Source of the DNA: an uncultured bacterium
Lineage (GTDB): Bacteria; Patescibacteria; ABY1; SG8-24; 2-12-FULL-60-25
Assembly (NCBI GenBank): GCA_937863195.1
Contig: CALMET010000202.1
Location: 1-21,622 of the forward strand
DNA: 21,622 nt
Direction of reading: 5' to 3'
Shown: positions 1 to 7,137 of the stretch, in pieces
Position numbering within the stretch: the stretch's first letter is position 1
Layout: each line of letters opens with the position of its first letter
The notes under the pieces: generated by a model
What the model was told of the DNA's origin: nothing
Databases searched by the model: none
The model's input: only the letters and a program-made list of their open reading frames with translations
Program-made: the position numbers and the translations under genes

Positions 1-299
1 CGGATACGTACTATACGGGTCTCTCTCAGCTCTTTGCCCAGCCTGAATTTCGCCACTGGCAACGCGTTGTTTCGATGACCGAACTCCTTGATCATCTCGA
101 TCAGACACTCGGCTCATTACGTCGTACGAATTTTGAACAGCCGCAGTGGTTTATCGGCAAAGATTGTCCGTTTGGTCCGGCATCGAGTGTGATTGTCGCG
201 AGTAGTCCGCAAGGATTGATCGGTATTCTTGGACCGATCCGTATGGACTACCAAGACGCACTCTCGCATCTCATTGCTGCTATTGAAGCTTTATCCTAA
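1..299 (+). CDS. hrcA: Heat-inducible transcription repressor HrcA, C-terminal part (5' truncated)
   Basis: Only the last ~99 residues are in the window; the frame is open from base 3 and the gene starts upstream. HrcA binds the CIRCE operator and represses chaperone genes until heat or unfolded protein titrates GroEL. The visible part has the family's C-terminal features: a YYTGLSQLFAQPEF segment near the left edge and the closing GILGPIRMDYQDAL motif. The DNA-binding winged helix lies outside the window. The stop is 8 nt before grpE, so the gene heads or lies within the grpE-hsp20-dnaK-dnaJ operon. A matching CIRCE operator is found at 14760-14786 before groES. Internal ATG codons such as the one at 75 are not the true start. 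Identification is firm; the full length is unknown. Confidence 0.93.
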   Translation, partial: DTYYTGLSQLFAQPEFRHWQRVVSMTELLDHLDQTLGSLRRTNFEQPQWFIGKDCPFGPASSVIVASSPQGLIGILGPIRMDYQDALSHLIAAIEALS

Positions 300-307
300 A
301 ACTATCT

Positions 308-826
308 ATGGAAGAAAAAGACCTCTCTACTCCTCCTTCGTCGTCGATCGAGGTGACAAATGAAGAACATGAGCATAATGAAAAATGCGAAGAATACCTC
401 GCTGGATGGAAACGCGCACAAGCGGATTATCAAAATTTGAAACGTGAAACTGATCAGCAGAAAGCGGAGTTTGCAAAGTACGCGAACGAACGTTTGTTCG
501 AAGATCTTTTACCGGCGATTGATCAGTACGCCATGGTTCTCAAGTATCAGCCTTCGACCGAAGGCATGACGGATGACCAACGCAAACAATGGGATAATTG
601 GTTAATCGGTGTCAAAGCCGTGTGGAGTAATTGGGAGCATGTCATGCAGACGGCGGGTCTCAAACTCGTGACGGCTGATAAGACTTTTGATCCGCAGCTT
701 CATGAGGCGGTGGGGACGGAATCTGCTGAAGACAAAGCTTCAGGTGAGATTATCCGAATTACTCAAGAGGGTTGGATGTTGAATGGAAAAGTTCTTCGTC
801 CCGCCAAAGTCATTATCGCTGAATAA
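308..826 (+). CDS. grpE: Nucleotide exchange factor GrpE
   Basis: GrpE releases ADP from DnaK and so resets the chaperone cycle in the cytoplasm. The 172-residue protein has an acidic, low-complexity N-terminus (residues 1-25), a long helical region rich in charged residues around 25-75 (CEEYLAGWKRAQADYQNLKR is the typical coiled-coil start), and a C-terminal beta domain with the conserved FDPQLHEAV and VLRPAKVIIAE segments. The length is within the usual range for short GrpE proteins. It starts at an ATG 8 nt after hrcA and ends 2 nt before hsp20. No Shine-Dalgarno sequence precedes it. Operon position between hrcA and dnaK supports the call. Confidence 0.96.
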   Translation: MEEKDLSTPPSSSIEVTNEEHEHNEKCEEYLAGWKRAQADYQNLKRETDQQKAEFAKYANERLFEDLLPAIDQYAMVLKYQPSTEGMTDDQRKQWDNWLIGVKAVWSNWEHVMQTAGLKLVTADKTFDPQLHEAVGTESAEDKASGEIIRITQEGWMLNGKVLRPAKVIIAE

Positions 827-828
827 CT

Positions 829-1257
829 ATGTCACTCATCAAATGGTCTCCTTTTTTTGAGCCGTTCGAGGGCATGGATAAGTCGCTTGATGAAATGCGC
901 GCCCTGCAAACCGCTCAAGGTGTCGGTATCGTGCCTCCGGTTGATATGTATGAGACGGATAAGACCATCGTTGTTGAGACGCCGGTGCCAGGCGTAGACC
1001 CGGGCAAGATCGAAGTCACCGTTGAAAACGGTATTCTCACCATCAAAGGTGCGACCGAACGCAAAACCGAAGTTGAAGATAAAAACTATTATCGCAAAGA
1101 AGTTCGCCAAGGTGTGGTCTTTCGCCAAATCGCTTTACCAGCGCACGCAAATCATGAAACCGCTGAAGCGAGTTTTGAAAACGGTGTGCTCAAAGTCAGT
1201 ATCCCAAAACTCCAACAAGAAACGAAGTCAATTAAAATCGATGTTAAAAAACAATAA
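829..1257 (+). CDS. Small heat-shock protein, Hsp20/alpha-crystallin family
   Basis: This 142-residue protein is an ATP-independent holdase that binds unfolding proteins and hands them to DnaK. The alpha-crystallin domain spans about residues 35-135, starting at PPVDMYETD and containing [20 protein letters not shown] and the signature GVLKVSIPK near the C-terminus. The N-terminal arm (1-35) is short and hydrophobic, with WSPFFEPF. The C-terminal tail (KSIKIDVKK) carries an I-x-I type element used for oligomer contacts. The gene sits between grpE and dnaK, 2 nt after the grpE stop and 20 nt before dnaK, so it should be co-transcribed with them. That placement is less common than hrcA-grpE-dnaK-dnaJ alone. 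Confidence 0.95.
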   Translation: MSLIKWSPFFEPFEGMDKSLDEMRALQTAQGVGIVPPVDMYETDKTIVVETPVPGVDPGKIEVTVENGILTIKGATERKTEVEDKNYYRKEVRQGVVFRQIALPAHANHETAEASFENGVLKVSIPKLQQETKSIKIDVKKQ

Positions 1258-1277
1258 GTTTTACCCCACAGAATCCT

Positions 1278-3176
1278 ATGTCTAAAATCCTCGGAATCGA
1301 TCTCGGTACCACCAACTCCTGTATGGTGGTCATTGAAGGTGGTCAGCCAAAAGTTCTTGAAAACGCTGAAGGTGCTCGCACTACGCCATCGGTTGTTGCT
1401 GTTACGAAATCTGGCGAACGTCTCGTCGGTCAGGTCGCAAAACGCCAAGGCGTCGTGAACCCAGAAAATACGATTTTCTCAGCGAAGCGCTTAATGGGTC
1501 GCAGATATGACGATGCGGCCGTGCAGCGCGATTTGAAGTGGTTCCCATTCAAGGTGAGTAAAAAAGATGACGCGCCTCGTATCTCGATGGGCGGCAAAGA
1601 CTATGCTCCTGAAGAAATCGCCGCCATGGTTTTGCAGAAGCTTAAAGCTGACGCTGAGGCTCGCATTGGCGAAAAGATCACCGAAGCCGTCATTACCGTG
1701 CCAGCTTACTTTGATGATGCTCAGCGCCAAGCGACCAAAATCGCAGGTGAAATCGCTGGTTTGAATGTTCGTCGTATTATCAACGAACCAACGGCAGCAG
1801 CGCTTGCTTATGGTTTTGATCGCAAGAAAGACGAAAAGATCGTTGTCTACGATCTCGGCGGCGGTACCTTTGACGTATCCGTTCTTGAAGTAGCATATGA
1901 TGCTGCTACTGAGCAGAATACGATTGAGGTACGCGCAACCAATGGTGATACTCACCTTGGTGGTGATGACTTTGATCAACGTATCATCGAATGGATCGTT
2001 GATGAATTTAAGAAATCTGAAGGTATCGACCTCGGTAAAGATAATCTCGCTTTGCAGCGCATTAAGGATGCTGCTGAAAAAGCCAAAATCGAACTCTCAA
2101 GCTCGATGGAAACCGAGATCAACCAGCCATTTATCACGAGTGATAATGGCGTGCCAAAGCACTTAATGGTGAAGATTACGCGTTCAAAGCTTGAACAAAT
2201 CGTTGGTGATCTCGTTGAGAAGTCTCTCGAGCCTTGCAAGAAGGCACTTTCAGATGCAGGTCTTTCGGCATCCGATATTAATGAAGTGATTCTTGTTGGT
2301 GGTATGACGCGTATGCCGCTTGTGCAGCAGACGGTTGAAAAGTTCTTTGGCAAAAAGCCAAATGCCACCGTTAACCCTGACGAAGTTGTTGCTGTTGGTG
2401 CCGCGATTCAAGCCGGTAACATGCAGGGTGATATCAAGGGCGAAGTGCTCTTGCTCGACGTCGCGCCTCTTTCGCTTGGTATTGAAACCATGGGTGGCGT
2501 GATGACCAAGGTTATTGATCGCAATACAACTATCCCTACCTCGAAGTCACAGGTCTTCTCGACGGCCGCTGATAGCCAGCCTTCGGTAGAGATTCATGTG
2601 CTTCAGGGTGAACGCGATATGGCTGCCGACAATAAGTCGCTCGGCCGCTTCACGCTCTCGGATATCCCTCCAGCACCACGTGGCGTCCCTCAAATTGAAG
2701 TTACCTTCGATATTGATGCCAACGGTATTTTGAACGTAAAGGCAAAAGATAAAGGCACTAATAAAGAACAGACAATCACTATCACCGCTTCAACGAATCT
2801 CGATAAAGACGAAGTTGAACGCATGAAAAAAGACGCAGAAGCTCACGCTGCTGACGACAAAAAGCGCCGTGAATCGGTTGAAGTAAAGAACATGGCCGAA
2901 ACCATGATCTATACGACCGAGAAGATGTTAAAAGACGTCGGCGACAAAGCCAAAGAAGAAGACAAAAAAGTCGTCGAAGAAAAAATGGCCGCCCTCAAAG
3001 CGCTCAAAGACAGCGACGATATCGAAGCCATTAAAAAAGCCGCTGACGAACTCGCTACTGAAGCGCAAAAAGTCGGCGCCGCTCTCTACCAGACCCGTCC
3101 AGAGACAGAAATGCCTCCAGCAGACGGCGCTCAGGCAGAATCCGCCCCAGAACCAGAAGAACCAAAAGCTGAATAA
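1278..3176 (+). CDS. dnaK: Chaperone DnaK (Hsp70)
   Basis: DnaK is the ATP-driven Hsp70 that folds and protects proteins with DnaJ and GrpE. The 632-residue sequence has the complete domain order: nucleotide-binding domain starting [13 protein letters not shown] (about residues 5-17), the phosphate-2 loop [13 protein letters not shown] (about 190-203) and [11 protein letters not shown] (about 338); a linker and substrate-binding domain starting near [19 protein letters not shown]; and a helical lid from about residue 505. The C-terminus is a Pro/Ala/Glu-rich tail ending EEPKAE. The ATG at 1278 gives the usual [12 protein letters not shown] start. It ends 2 nt before dnaJ, which implies tight translational coupling. 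Confidence 0.98.
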   Translation: MSKILGIDLGTTNSCMVVIEGGQPKVLENAEGARTTPSVVAVTKSGERLVGQVAKRQGVVNPENTIFSAKRLMGRRYDDAAVQRDLKWFPFKVSKKDDAPRISMGGKDYAPEEIAAMVLQKLKADAEARIGEKITEAVITVPAYFDDAQRQATKIAGEIAGLNVRRIINEPTAAALAYGFDRKKDEKIVVYDLGGGTFDVSVLEVAYDAATEQNTIEVRATNGDTHLGGDDFDQRIIEWIVDEFKKSEGIDLGKDNLALQRIKDAAEKAKIELSSSMETEINQPFITSDNGVPKHLMVKITRSKLEQIVGDLVEKSLEPCKKALSDAGLSASDINEVILVGGMTRMPLVQQTVEKFFGKKPNATVNPDEVVAVGAAIQAGNMQGDIKGEVLLLDVAPLSLGIETMGGVMTKVIDRNTTIPTSKSQVFSTAADSQPSVEIHVLQGERDMAADNKSLGRFTLSDIPPAPRGVPQIEVTFDIDANGILNVKAKDKGTNKEQTITITASTNLDKDEVERMKKDAEAHAADDKKRRESVEVKNMAETMIYTTEKMLKDVGDKAKEEDKKVVEEKMAALKALKDSDDIEAIKKAADELATEAQKVGAALYQTRPETEMPPADGAQAESAPEPEEPKAE

Positions 3177-3178
3177 GC

Positions 3179-4255
3179 ATGGCCAAAGATTACTACGCGA
3201 TATTAGGCGTTTCGAAGAGTGCGAGTGAGGACGAAATCAAAAAGGCATTTCGTCGCGCCGCGCATGAACATCACCCCGACAAAGGCGGTGATGCTTCGAA
3301 ATTTAAGGATATTAACGAGGCTTACCAAATCCTTGGTGATAAAAAGAAGCGCTCGACCTATGACCAATTCGGTTCAGCTGCCTTTGAAAACGGTGGCGGG
3401 GGAGCGGGTGGGTTTGGTGGTGGTTTCGGTGGCTTTGATTTTGGTGGCGCTGGGTTTGATCCAAACCAATTCGGAGATCTTGGTGATGTCTTAGGTGAAA
3501 TGTTCGGCTTTGGCGGTGGCGCTAAGCGTAATCGCGGCCGTGACATTGAAACCGAAGTCGATCTCACCTTTAAAGAATCAATCTTTGGCGCAAACAAAAC
3601 CGTAAACCTCTATCGCACGAGTCTTTGCTCGGTCTGTAAAGGTGACGGTGCCGAACCAGGCACCGAACTCGAGACCTGTGGCGACTGTAAAGGCGAAGGC
3701 CGCGTGCGTCAGGCAACGCGTACCATGTTTGGCACCATGCAAACCGTGGTGGCCTGTGCGACCTGTCACGGCAAAGGCAAAAAGCCAAAGACGCCATGCA
3801 AACATTGCAAAGGCTTTGGTGCCGAGAAGCGCAATGTGAGCGTGACGGTTGGTATCCCGGCCGGTATCGATAATGGTGCGGTGCTTCAGGTGCAGGGTGA
3901 GGGCGAGGTCCCTGATCATGGTGGACAAGCTGGGGATCTTTTCTTGAGAATCCGCGTGAAACAGGACACGACCTTTCAACGCGAAGGTCAAACGATTTTC
4001 TCGACCATGTACGTACCAATTTCAACGCTTGCGCTTGGCGGTAAAATCCAAGTAGAGACGGTTGATGGTGCTGAGACGCATACGCTTAGCTCCGGTACGG
4101 GTTCGGGTGAAGAATTGGTCTTGCAGGGTAAAGGTGTCCCAGGGCGATCAGGCCGTCGTGGCGATCATGTCGTCAAAATCGAGGCTGATATCCCAGACAA
4201 ACTCACCAAAGAACAAAAAGCATTGTTGGAGCAGTTGAAGGAGCAGGGATTGTAA
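3179..4255 (+). CDS. dnaJ: Chaperone DnaJ (Hsp40)
   Basis: DnaJ delivers clients to DnaK and stimulates its ATPase. The 358-residue protein has all classical type I domains: a J domain (about 1-65) with the HPD motif in EHHPDKGG, a Gly/Phe-rich stretch (about 70-115), a zinc-finger region with four complete C-x-x-C-x-G-x-G repeats ([32 protein letters not shown]; about residues 150-220), and the C-terminal client-binding domain. It starts 2 nt after the dnaK stop without a ribosome-binding site. It is the last gene of the operon: a palindromic element with a terminator-like hairpin begins 11 nt after its stop codon. Confidence 0.98.
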   Translation: MAKDYYAILGVSKSASEDEIKKAFRRAAHEHHPDKGGDASKFKDINEAYQILGDKKKRSTYDQFGSAAFENGGGGAGGFGGGFGGFDFGGAGFDPNQFGDLGDVLGEMFGFGGGAKRNRGRDIETEVDLTFKESIFGANKTVNLYRTSLCSVCKGDGAEPGTELETCGDCKGEGRVRQATRTMFGTMQTVVACATCHGKGKKPKTPCKHCKGFGAEKRNVSVTVGIPAGIDNGAVLQVQGEGEVPDHGGQAGDLFLRIRVKQDTTFQREGQTIFSTMYVPISTLALGGKIQVETVDGAETHTLSSGTGSGEELVLQGKGVPGRSGRRGDHVVKIEADIPDKLTKEQKALLEQLKEQGL

Positions 4256-4266
4256 CTCTCATGCCC

Positions 4267-4460
4267 CGCACCCCCTACCCCCGGTTGTCACATATATTGG
4301 TTGTTATAGATATGCGCCAACCGACCCCTTCCCACATCTGGGAAGGGGTTTTTGGTACTTCACTTCAGTTCTTACTCAGAACAGACAAACCCCTTCCACA
4401 AACGTGGGAAGGGGTCGCCCGACGAAGGCTCTGCGTAGTCGGGCGGGGGTAGGGGGTGCG
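4267..4460. repeat. Nested palindromic repeat element (MITE-like), 194 bp
   Basis: The element is bounded by perfect 17-bp inverted arms: CGCACCCCCTACCCCCG at 4267-4283 and its reverse complement at 4444-4460. Between them lie three further hairpins: 4324-4349 (11-bp stem, loop CATC), 4389-4415 (a near copy of the first, with one bulged G) and 4417-4444 (7-bp stem GCCCGAC/GTCGGGC). The last contains CCCGACGAAGG, an 11-bp sequence also present in the inverted repeat beside the DUF559 gene at 10961-10971. It has no credible gene; the short ORF across it (4261-4452) is low-complexity translation of the repeats. It fills nearly all of the 235-bp gap between dnaJ and the next gene. Confidence 0.75.
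4324..4353 (+). terminator. Probable terminator of the hrcA-dnaJ operon, inside the palindromic element
   Basis: An 11-bp perfect stem (4324-4334 with 4339-4349), a 4-nt loop and a run of five T (4349-4353) form a classical Rho-independent terminator about 70 nt after dnaJ. The hairpin belongs to the repeat element, so the element seems to supply the operon's terminator. Confidence 0.75.
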
Positions 4461-4475
4461 ATGGGTTGATGCTTT

Positions 4476-4484
4476 TGGTATCAT
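4476..4484 (+). promoter_or_regulatory. Extended -10 promoter of the 4491 gene, leaderless layout
   Basis: TGG-TATCAT (TGn plus a 5/6 match to TATAAT) lies exactly 6 nt before the ATG at 4491, so transcription would begin at or next to the start codon. No -35 box is visible at the expected distance; that place is the G-rich arm of the palindromic element. Confidence 0.55.
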
Positions 4485-4490
4485 GCGCTC

Positions 4491-5024
4491 ATGACCACCA
4501 CCGTGGCGATGGTAATTAGCGGCTTTGCCGTTACCTGGGAGATGCTTTTGCTCGGTGGTCTTTTGTTGTCCGGGATTATTTATGGTTTTGTCGTTGGACG
4601 CGACCGCGCCGTCACCGTACTTTTGGCGACCTATGTGTCTTTGGCCGTGGTGACCAATGCGCCGATTCTCGGCCGCATTAATATCGCGCTCGGCATCAGT
4701 AAATCACCATGGCTGACGTTGTTCTGGTTCTTTGGTGTCTTTGTCATCGCTTTTTTAATCTTTTTGCGCAGTGCGCTATTGCGTTCATTGGCGAGCAATC
4801 GCGGTGCGTGGTGGGAGACGCTGTTGTTTAGCATCATGCAAATTGGGCTTTTCTTAAGTATCGCGTTGTATTTGATCCCGCCCGACATGTTGAAGGTATT
4901 ATCTTTCGTGACCCTTCAAACCTTTACCGACGAACTCGGCCGCTCATTTTGGCTCTTGGCGCCACTCGTCTTTTTGGGGATTCTCGGCGGCTCAGGCGGT
5001 GGTCGCACCGACGATTTGGACTAA
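4491..5024 (+). CDS. Multi-pass membrane protein of unknown function
   Basis: I do not recognise this 177-residue protein. It has about five hydrophobic segments (roughly residues 15-36, 40-60, 73-93, 108-130 and 150-166), a short basic loop (LRSALLRSLASNRGAWW) after the third, and a glycine-rich C-terminal tail ending GGSGGGRTDDLD. No enzymatic motif is visible. The start is set by the extended -10 box 6 nt upstream. It lies 27 nt before cysS with no terminator between them, so the two are probably co-transcribed; this says little about function. Confidence 0.8.
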   Translation: MTTTVAMVISGFAVTWEMLLLGGLLLSGIIYGFVVGRDRAVTVLLATYVSLAVVTNAPILGRINIALGISKSPWLTLFWFFGVFVIAFLIFLRSALLRSLASNRGAWWETLLFSIMQIGLFLSIALYLIPPDMLKVLSFVTLQTFTDELGRSFWLLAPLVFLGILGGSGGGRTDDLD

Positions 5025-5051
5025 CCTCGGCCTTTTGGGTAAGGTACGGCC

Positions 5052-6425
5052 ATGTTGCGCATCTATAATACCCTGACCCATAGCGAGCAGGACTTCACCC
5101 CGATCAAGGCCGGCGAGGTCGGTTTGTATACCTGTGGACCAACCGTCTATGGCCGCGCCCATGTGGGTAATTTGCGTGCGTATGTCTTTGAGGATGTCTT
5201 AAAACGCACCCTCACCACGCTCGGATTCAAGGTGAAACATGTCATGAATATCACCGACGTTGGTCATTTGGTTGGTGATGGCGATGTCGGCGAAGACAAG
5301 GTTGAAAGCACCGCGACTCGCCTCGGCCGCACCGCTTGGGATATCGCCAAAGACTATGAAGCGATGTTTGTTGAAGATATTGCTAAGATGAATATCTTGC
5401 CACCAGATCACATGCCAAGAGCGACCGATCATATCAAAGAACAAATTGATCTCGTTTTAACGCTTGAGAAGCAAGGCTTTACCTATACGACGAGCGATGG
5501 TGTCTATTTTGATGTCGCTAAGTTTGAAAAGTACGGTGAGCTCTCGGGTCAATCACTCGCCGACAAGCTCGCTGGCGTACGCGTCGAAGAAAACGAAGAA
5601 AAACGCCACCCAGCCGATTTTGCTTTGTGGAAGTTTTCACCTGCCGGCCACAAGCGTCATATGGAGTGGGAGAGTCCTTGGGGCGTTGGATTTCCTGGTT
5701 GGCATCTTGAGTGTTCGGCGATGGCGCGTGCCTATCTTGGTCAGCCTTTCGATATCCATTGCGGAGGTGTTGATCATATCGCCGTCCACCACGAAAACGA
5801 AATCGCCCAGAGTGAAGCCGCCTACCACGAACCGCTTGCCAACTATTGGATGCATGGCGAATTCTTGCTGATGGATAATCAGAAGATGTCCAAGTCGCTC
5901 GGTAATCTGTATGTCTTGCATGAGATTGTTGAACGCGGTTTTGAGCCTTTGGCATTGCGTCTCTATTTCTTGGGGGCAAATTACCGCCAAAAACAAAACT
6001 TCACCTGGGAGAGTTTAGAAGGTGCCCAAAATAGCTTGAAGCGATTACGCGCCGACATGAAAGGTCTTTCAAAAGACGGGCAAGTAAATGAAGGCTTTAT
6101 GACAAAATTCAAAGAAGCAATCAGTCAGGACTTAAATATCCCAAGTGCCTTAGCGGTATTGCATGAAGTCTTAGGTTCGGATCTTTCTGCAGGGGAGAAA
6201 GGTGCTACGGTTATGGTCATGGACGAAGTCTTTGGCCTCGGTCTCGCTGACTGGATCGGCAAGGTTGAATCTGTCCCAGCTGAAATAACAGCGCTGGCCG
6301 AAGCTCGCTGGCAAGCCAAGATTGCCAAAGACTTTGCCAAATCCGACGAGCTCCGCCTCGCCCTCACTGAAGCCGGCTGGAATATGAAAGACGGCAAAGA
6401 CGGGTACGAACTCGAGAGAATCTAA
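5052..6425 (+). CDS. cysS: Cysteine--tRNA ligase
   Basis: CysRS attaches cysteine to tRNA-Cys using ATP. The 457-residue protein has the class I signatures: CGPTVYGRAHVGNLR (the HIGH-type motif; Cys28 is a zinc ligand), WHLECSAMA (zinc-ligand Cys), CGGVDHIAVHHENEIAQSEA (zinc-ligand histidine region) and KMSKSLGN around residues 277-284. The C-terminal helical domain is present and the length is typical. The ATG at 5052 gives the expected MLRIYNTLT start. A weak TAAGGT hexamer lies 6 nt upstream, but read-through from the preceding gene is at least as likely. A clear terminator follows the stop. Confidence 0.98.
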   Translation: MLRIYNTLTHSEQDFTPIKAGEVGLYTCGPTVYGRAHVGNLRAYVFEDVLKRTLTTLGFKVKHVMNITDVGHLVGDGDVGEDKVESTATRLGRTAWDIAKDYEAMFVEDIAKMNILPPDHMPRATDHIKEQIDLVLTLEKQGFTYTTSDGVYFDVAKFEKYGELSGQSLADKLAGVRVEENEEKRHPADFALWKFSPAGHKRHMEWESPWGVGFPGWHLECSAMARAYLGQPFDIHCGGVDHIAVHHENEIAQSEAAYHEPLANYWMHGEFLLMDNQKMSKSLGNLYVLHEIVERGFEPLALRLYFLGANYRQKQNFTWESLEGAQNSLKRLRADMKGLSKDGQVNEGFMTKFKEAISQDLNIPSALAVLHEVLGSDLSAGEKGATVMVMDEVFGLGLADWIGKVESVPAEITALAEARWQAKIAKDFAKSDELRLALTEAGWNMKDGKDGYELERI

Positions 6426-6427
6426 AC

Positions 6428-6450
6428 AAAACCCGCTACGGCGGGTTTTT
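6428..6450 (+). terminator. Rho-independent terminator after cysS
   Basis: Stem AAAACCCGC (6428-6436), loop TACG, complementary arm GCGGGTTTT (6441-6449) and a further T. It begins 2 nt after the cysS stop. The next promoter starts within about 9 nt. Confidence 0.88.
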
Positions 6451-6458
6451 GGTTGTCG

Positions 6459-6467
6459 TGGTATAAT
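6459..6467 (+). promoter_or_regulatory. Extended -10 promoter of the 6474 gene, leaderless layout
   Basis: TGG-TATAAT is a perfect extended -10 and ends 6 nt before the ATG at 6474. The place where a -35 box would sit is occupied by the cysS terminator stem. This box decides the start codon of the following gene. Confidence 0.7.
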
Positions 6468-6473
6468 GAATAC

Positions 6474-7127
6474 ATGTCCGACGGTGGATTTTTAGAGGGT
6501 TTTGATTCAGGCGCGAGCCCATCACCTGAGCCTGCTTCGCCCGAGCCACAAGCCCCTGAACCGGTGCAAGAAGCACCGGCGCCCGTTTTTGTTGCCGAAG
6601 AACCGGTAGATTTGGGCTATACAACGGAGCCAGGCGAGACCATGACTCCTGGTCAGGCTGACCGCCTCGCGTTACAAGAGCTCGACCAAGATAATTTTTT
6701 AGAGCAAGGCATCGAACAAGAGTCAGTTTCTTCAGACCGCGCCATAGAATCTGCCGGAGCTTCAACGGTCGCTGCCGCTGTCGTCACAGGCAAAAAGCAA
6801 CAGACTGAAATAGAAGTCGTCAAAGACGAGGTATACGAAGAAGTTGAAAAGATCGTTGAAGACGGCCTCGGTCCATTTGTTGAGACGATGGAGCCAAATG
6901 CCAAAGAACGCTTCGTTAAAAAAGGTCGCGAAATCACCGCCATTATTGCGGGCATGGTGCGTAGCATGCATGTCAAAACCAAAGATGTTTTTCGTTTATT
7001 GAAAGAATGGTTATTAACGATCCCTGGCGTGAACAAGTTTTTTCTTGAACAGGAAGTCAAAATCAAAACCGATCGAATCACTGAACTTGATCGCGTGCGT
7101 CGCGAAGAATCCGAGCCAAAGCTTTAA
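6474..7127 (+). CDS. Acidic cytoplasmic protein of unknown function, paired with the VirD4/TraG-like ATPase
   Basis: The frame is open from a TTG at 6453, but that would place the -10 box TATAAT inside the gene; the ATG at 6474 (MSDGGFLEGFDSG) is preferred, giving 217 residues. Residues 1-60 are rich in Pro, Glu and Ala and probably disordered. Residues from about 95 to the end look helical and charged (VKDEVYEEVEKIVEDG, KERFVKKGREITAIIAGMV, LLKEWLLTIPGVNKFFLEQE). No transmembrane segment or signal peptide is apparent. It ends 10 nt before the membrane ATPase gene and is surely in the same operon, so it may be a partner of that machine. That role is inference from position only. Confidence 0.8.
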   Translation: MSDGGFLEGFDSGASPSPEPASPEPQAPEPVQEAPAPVFVAEEPVDLGYTTEPGETMTPGQADRLALQELDQDNFLEQGIEQESVSSDRAIESAGASTVAAAVVTGKKQQTEIEVVKDEVYEEVEKIVEDGLGPFVETMEPNAKERFVKKGREITAIIAGMVRSMHVKTKDVFRLLKEWLLTIPGVNKFFLEQEVKIKTDRITELDRVRREESEPKL

Positions 7128-7137
7128 ACCCACCAAC

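Noticed and set aside
4261..4452. 63-residue ORF between dnaJ and the 4491 gene
   Set aside because: It spans the palindromic repeat element and is translated repeat sequence with no conserved-looking protein features.
5040..5045. TAAGGT as a cysS promoter of the same leaderless type
   Set aside because: Only 3 of 6 bases fit TATAAT and TGn is out of register; read-through from the 27-nt upstream gene is simpler.
6453..6473. TTG start giving seven extra residues (MSWYNEY) for the acidic protein
   Set aside because: These codons contain the TATAAT -10 box, so they cannot be part of the message from that promoter.
7045..7137. Upstream GTG start for the VirD4/TraG-like gene
   Set aside because: It would overlap the preceding gene by 83 nt, and the ATG at 7138 follows that gene by 10 nt and opens with a better N-terminus.
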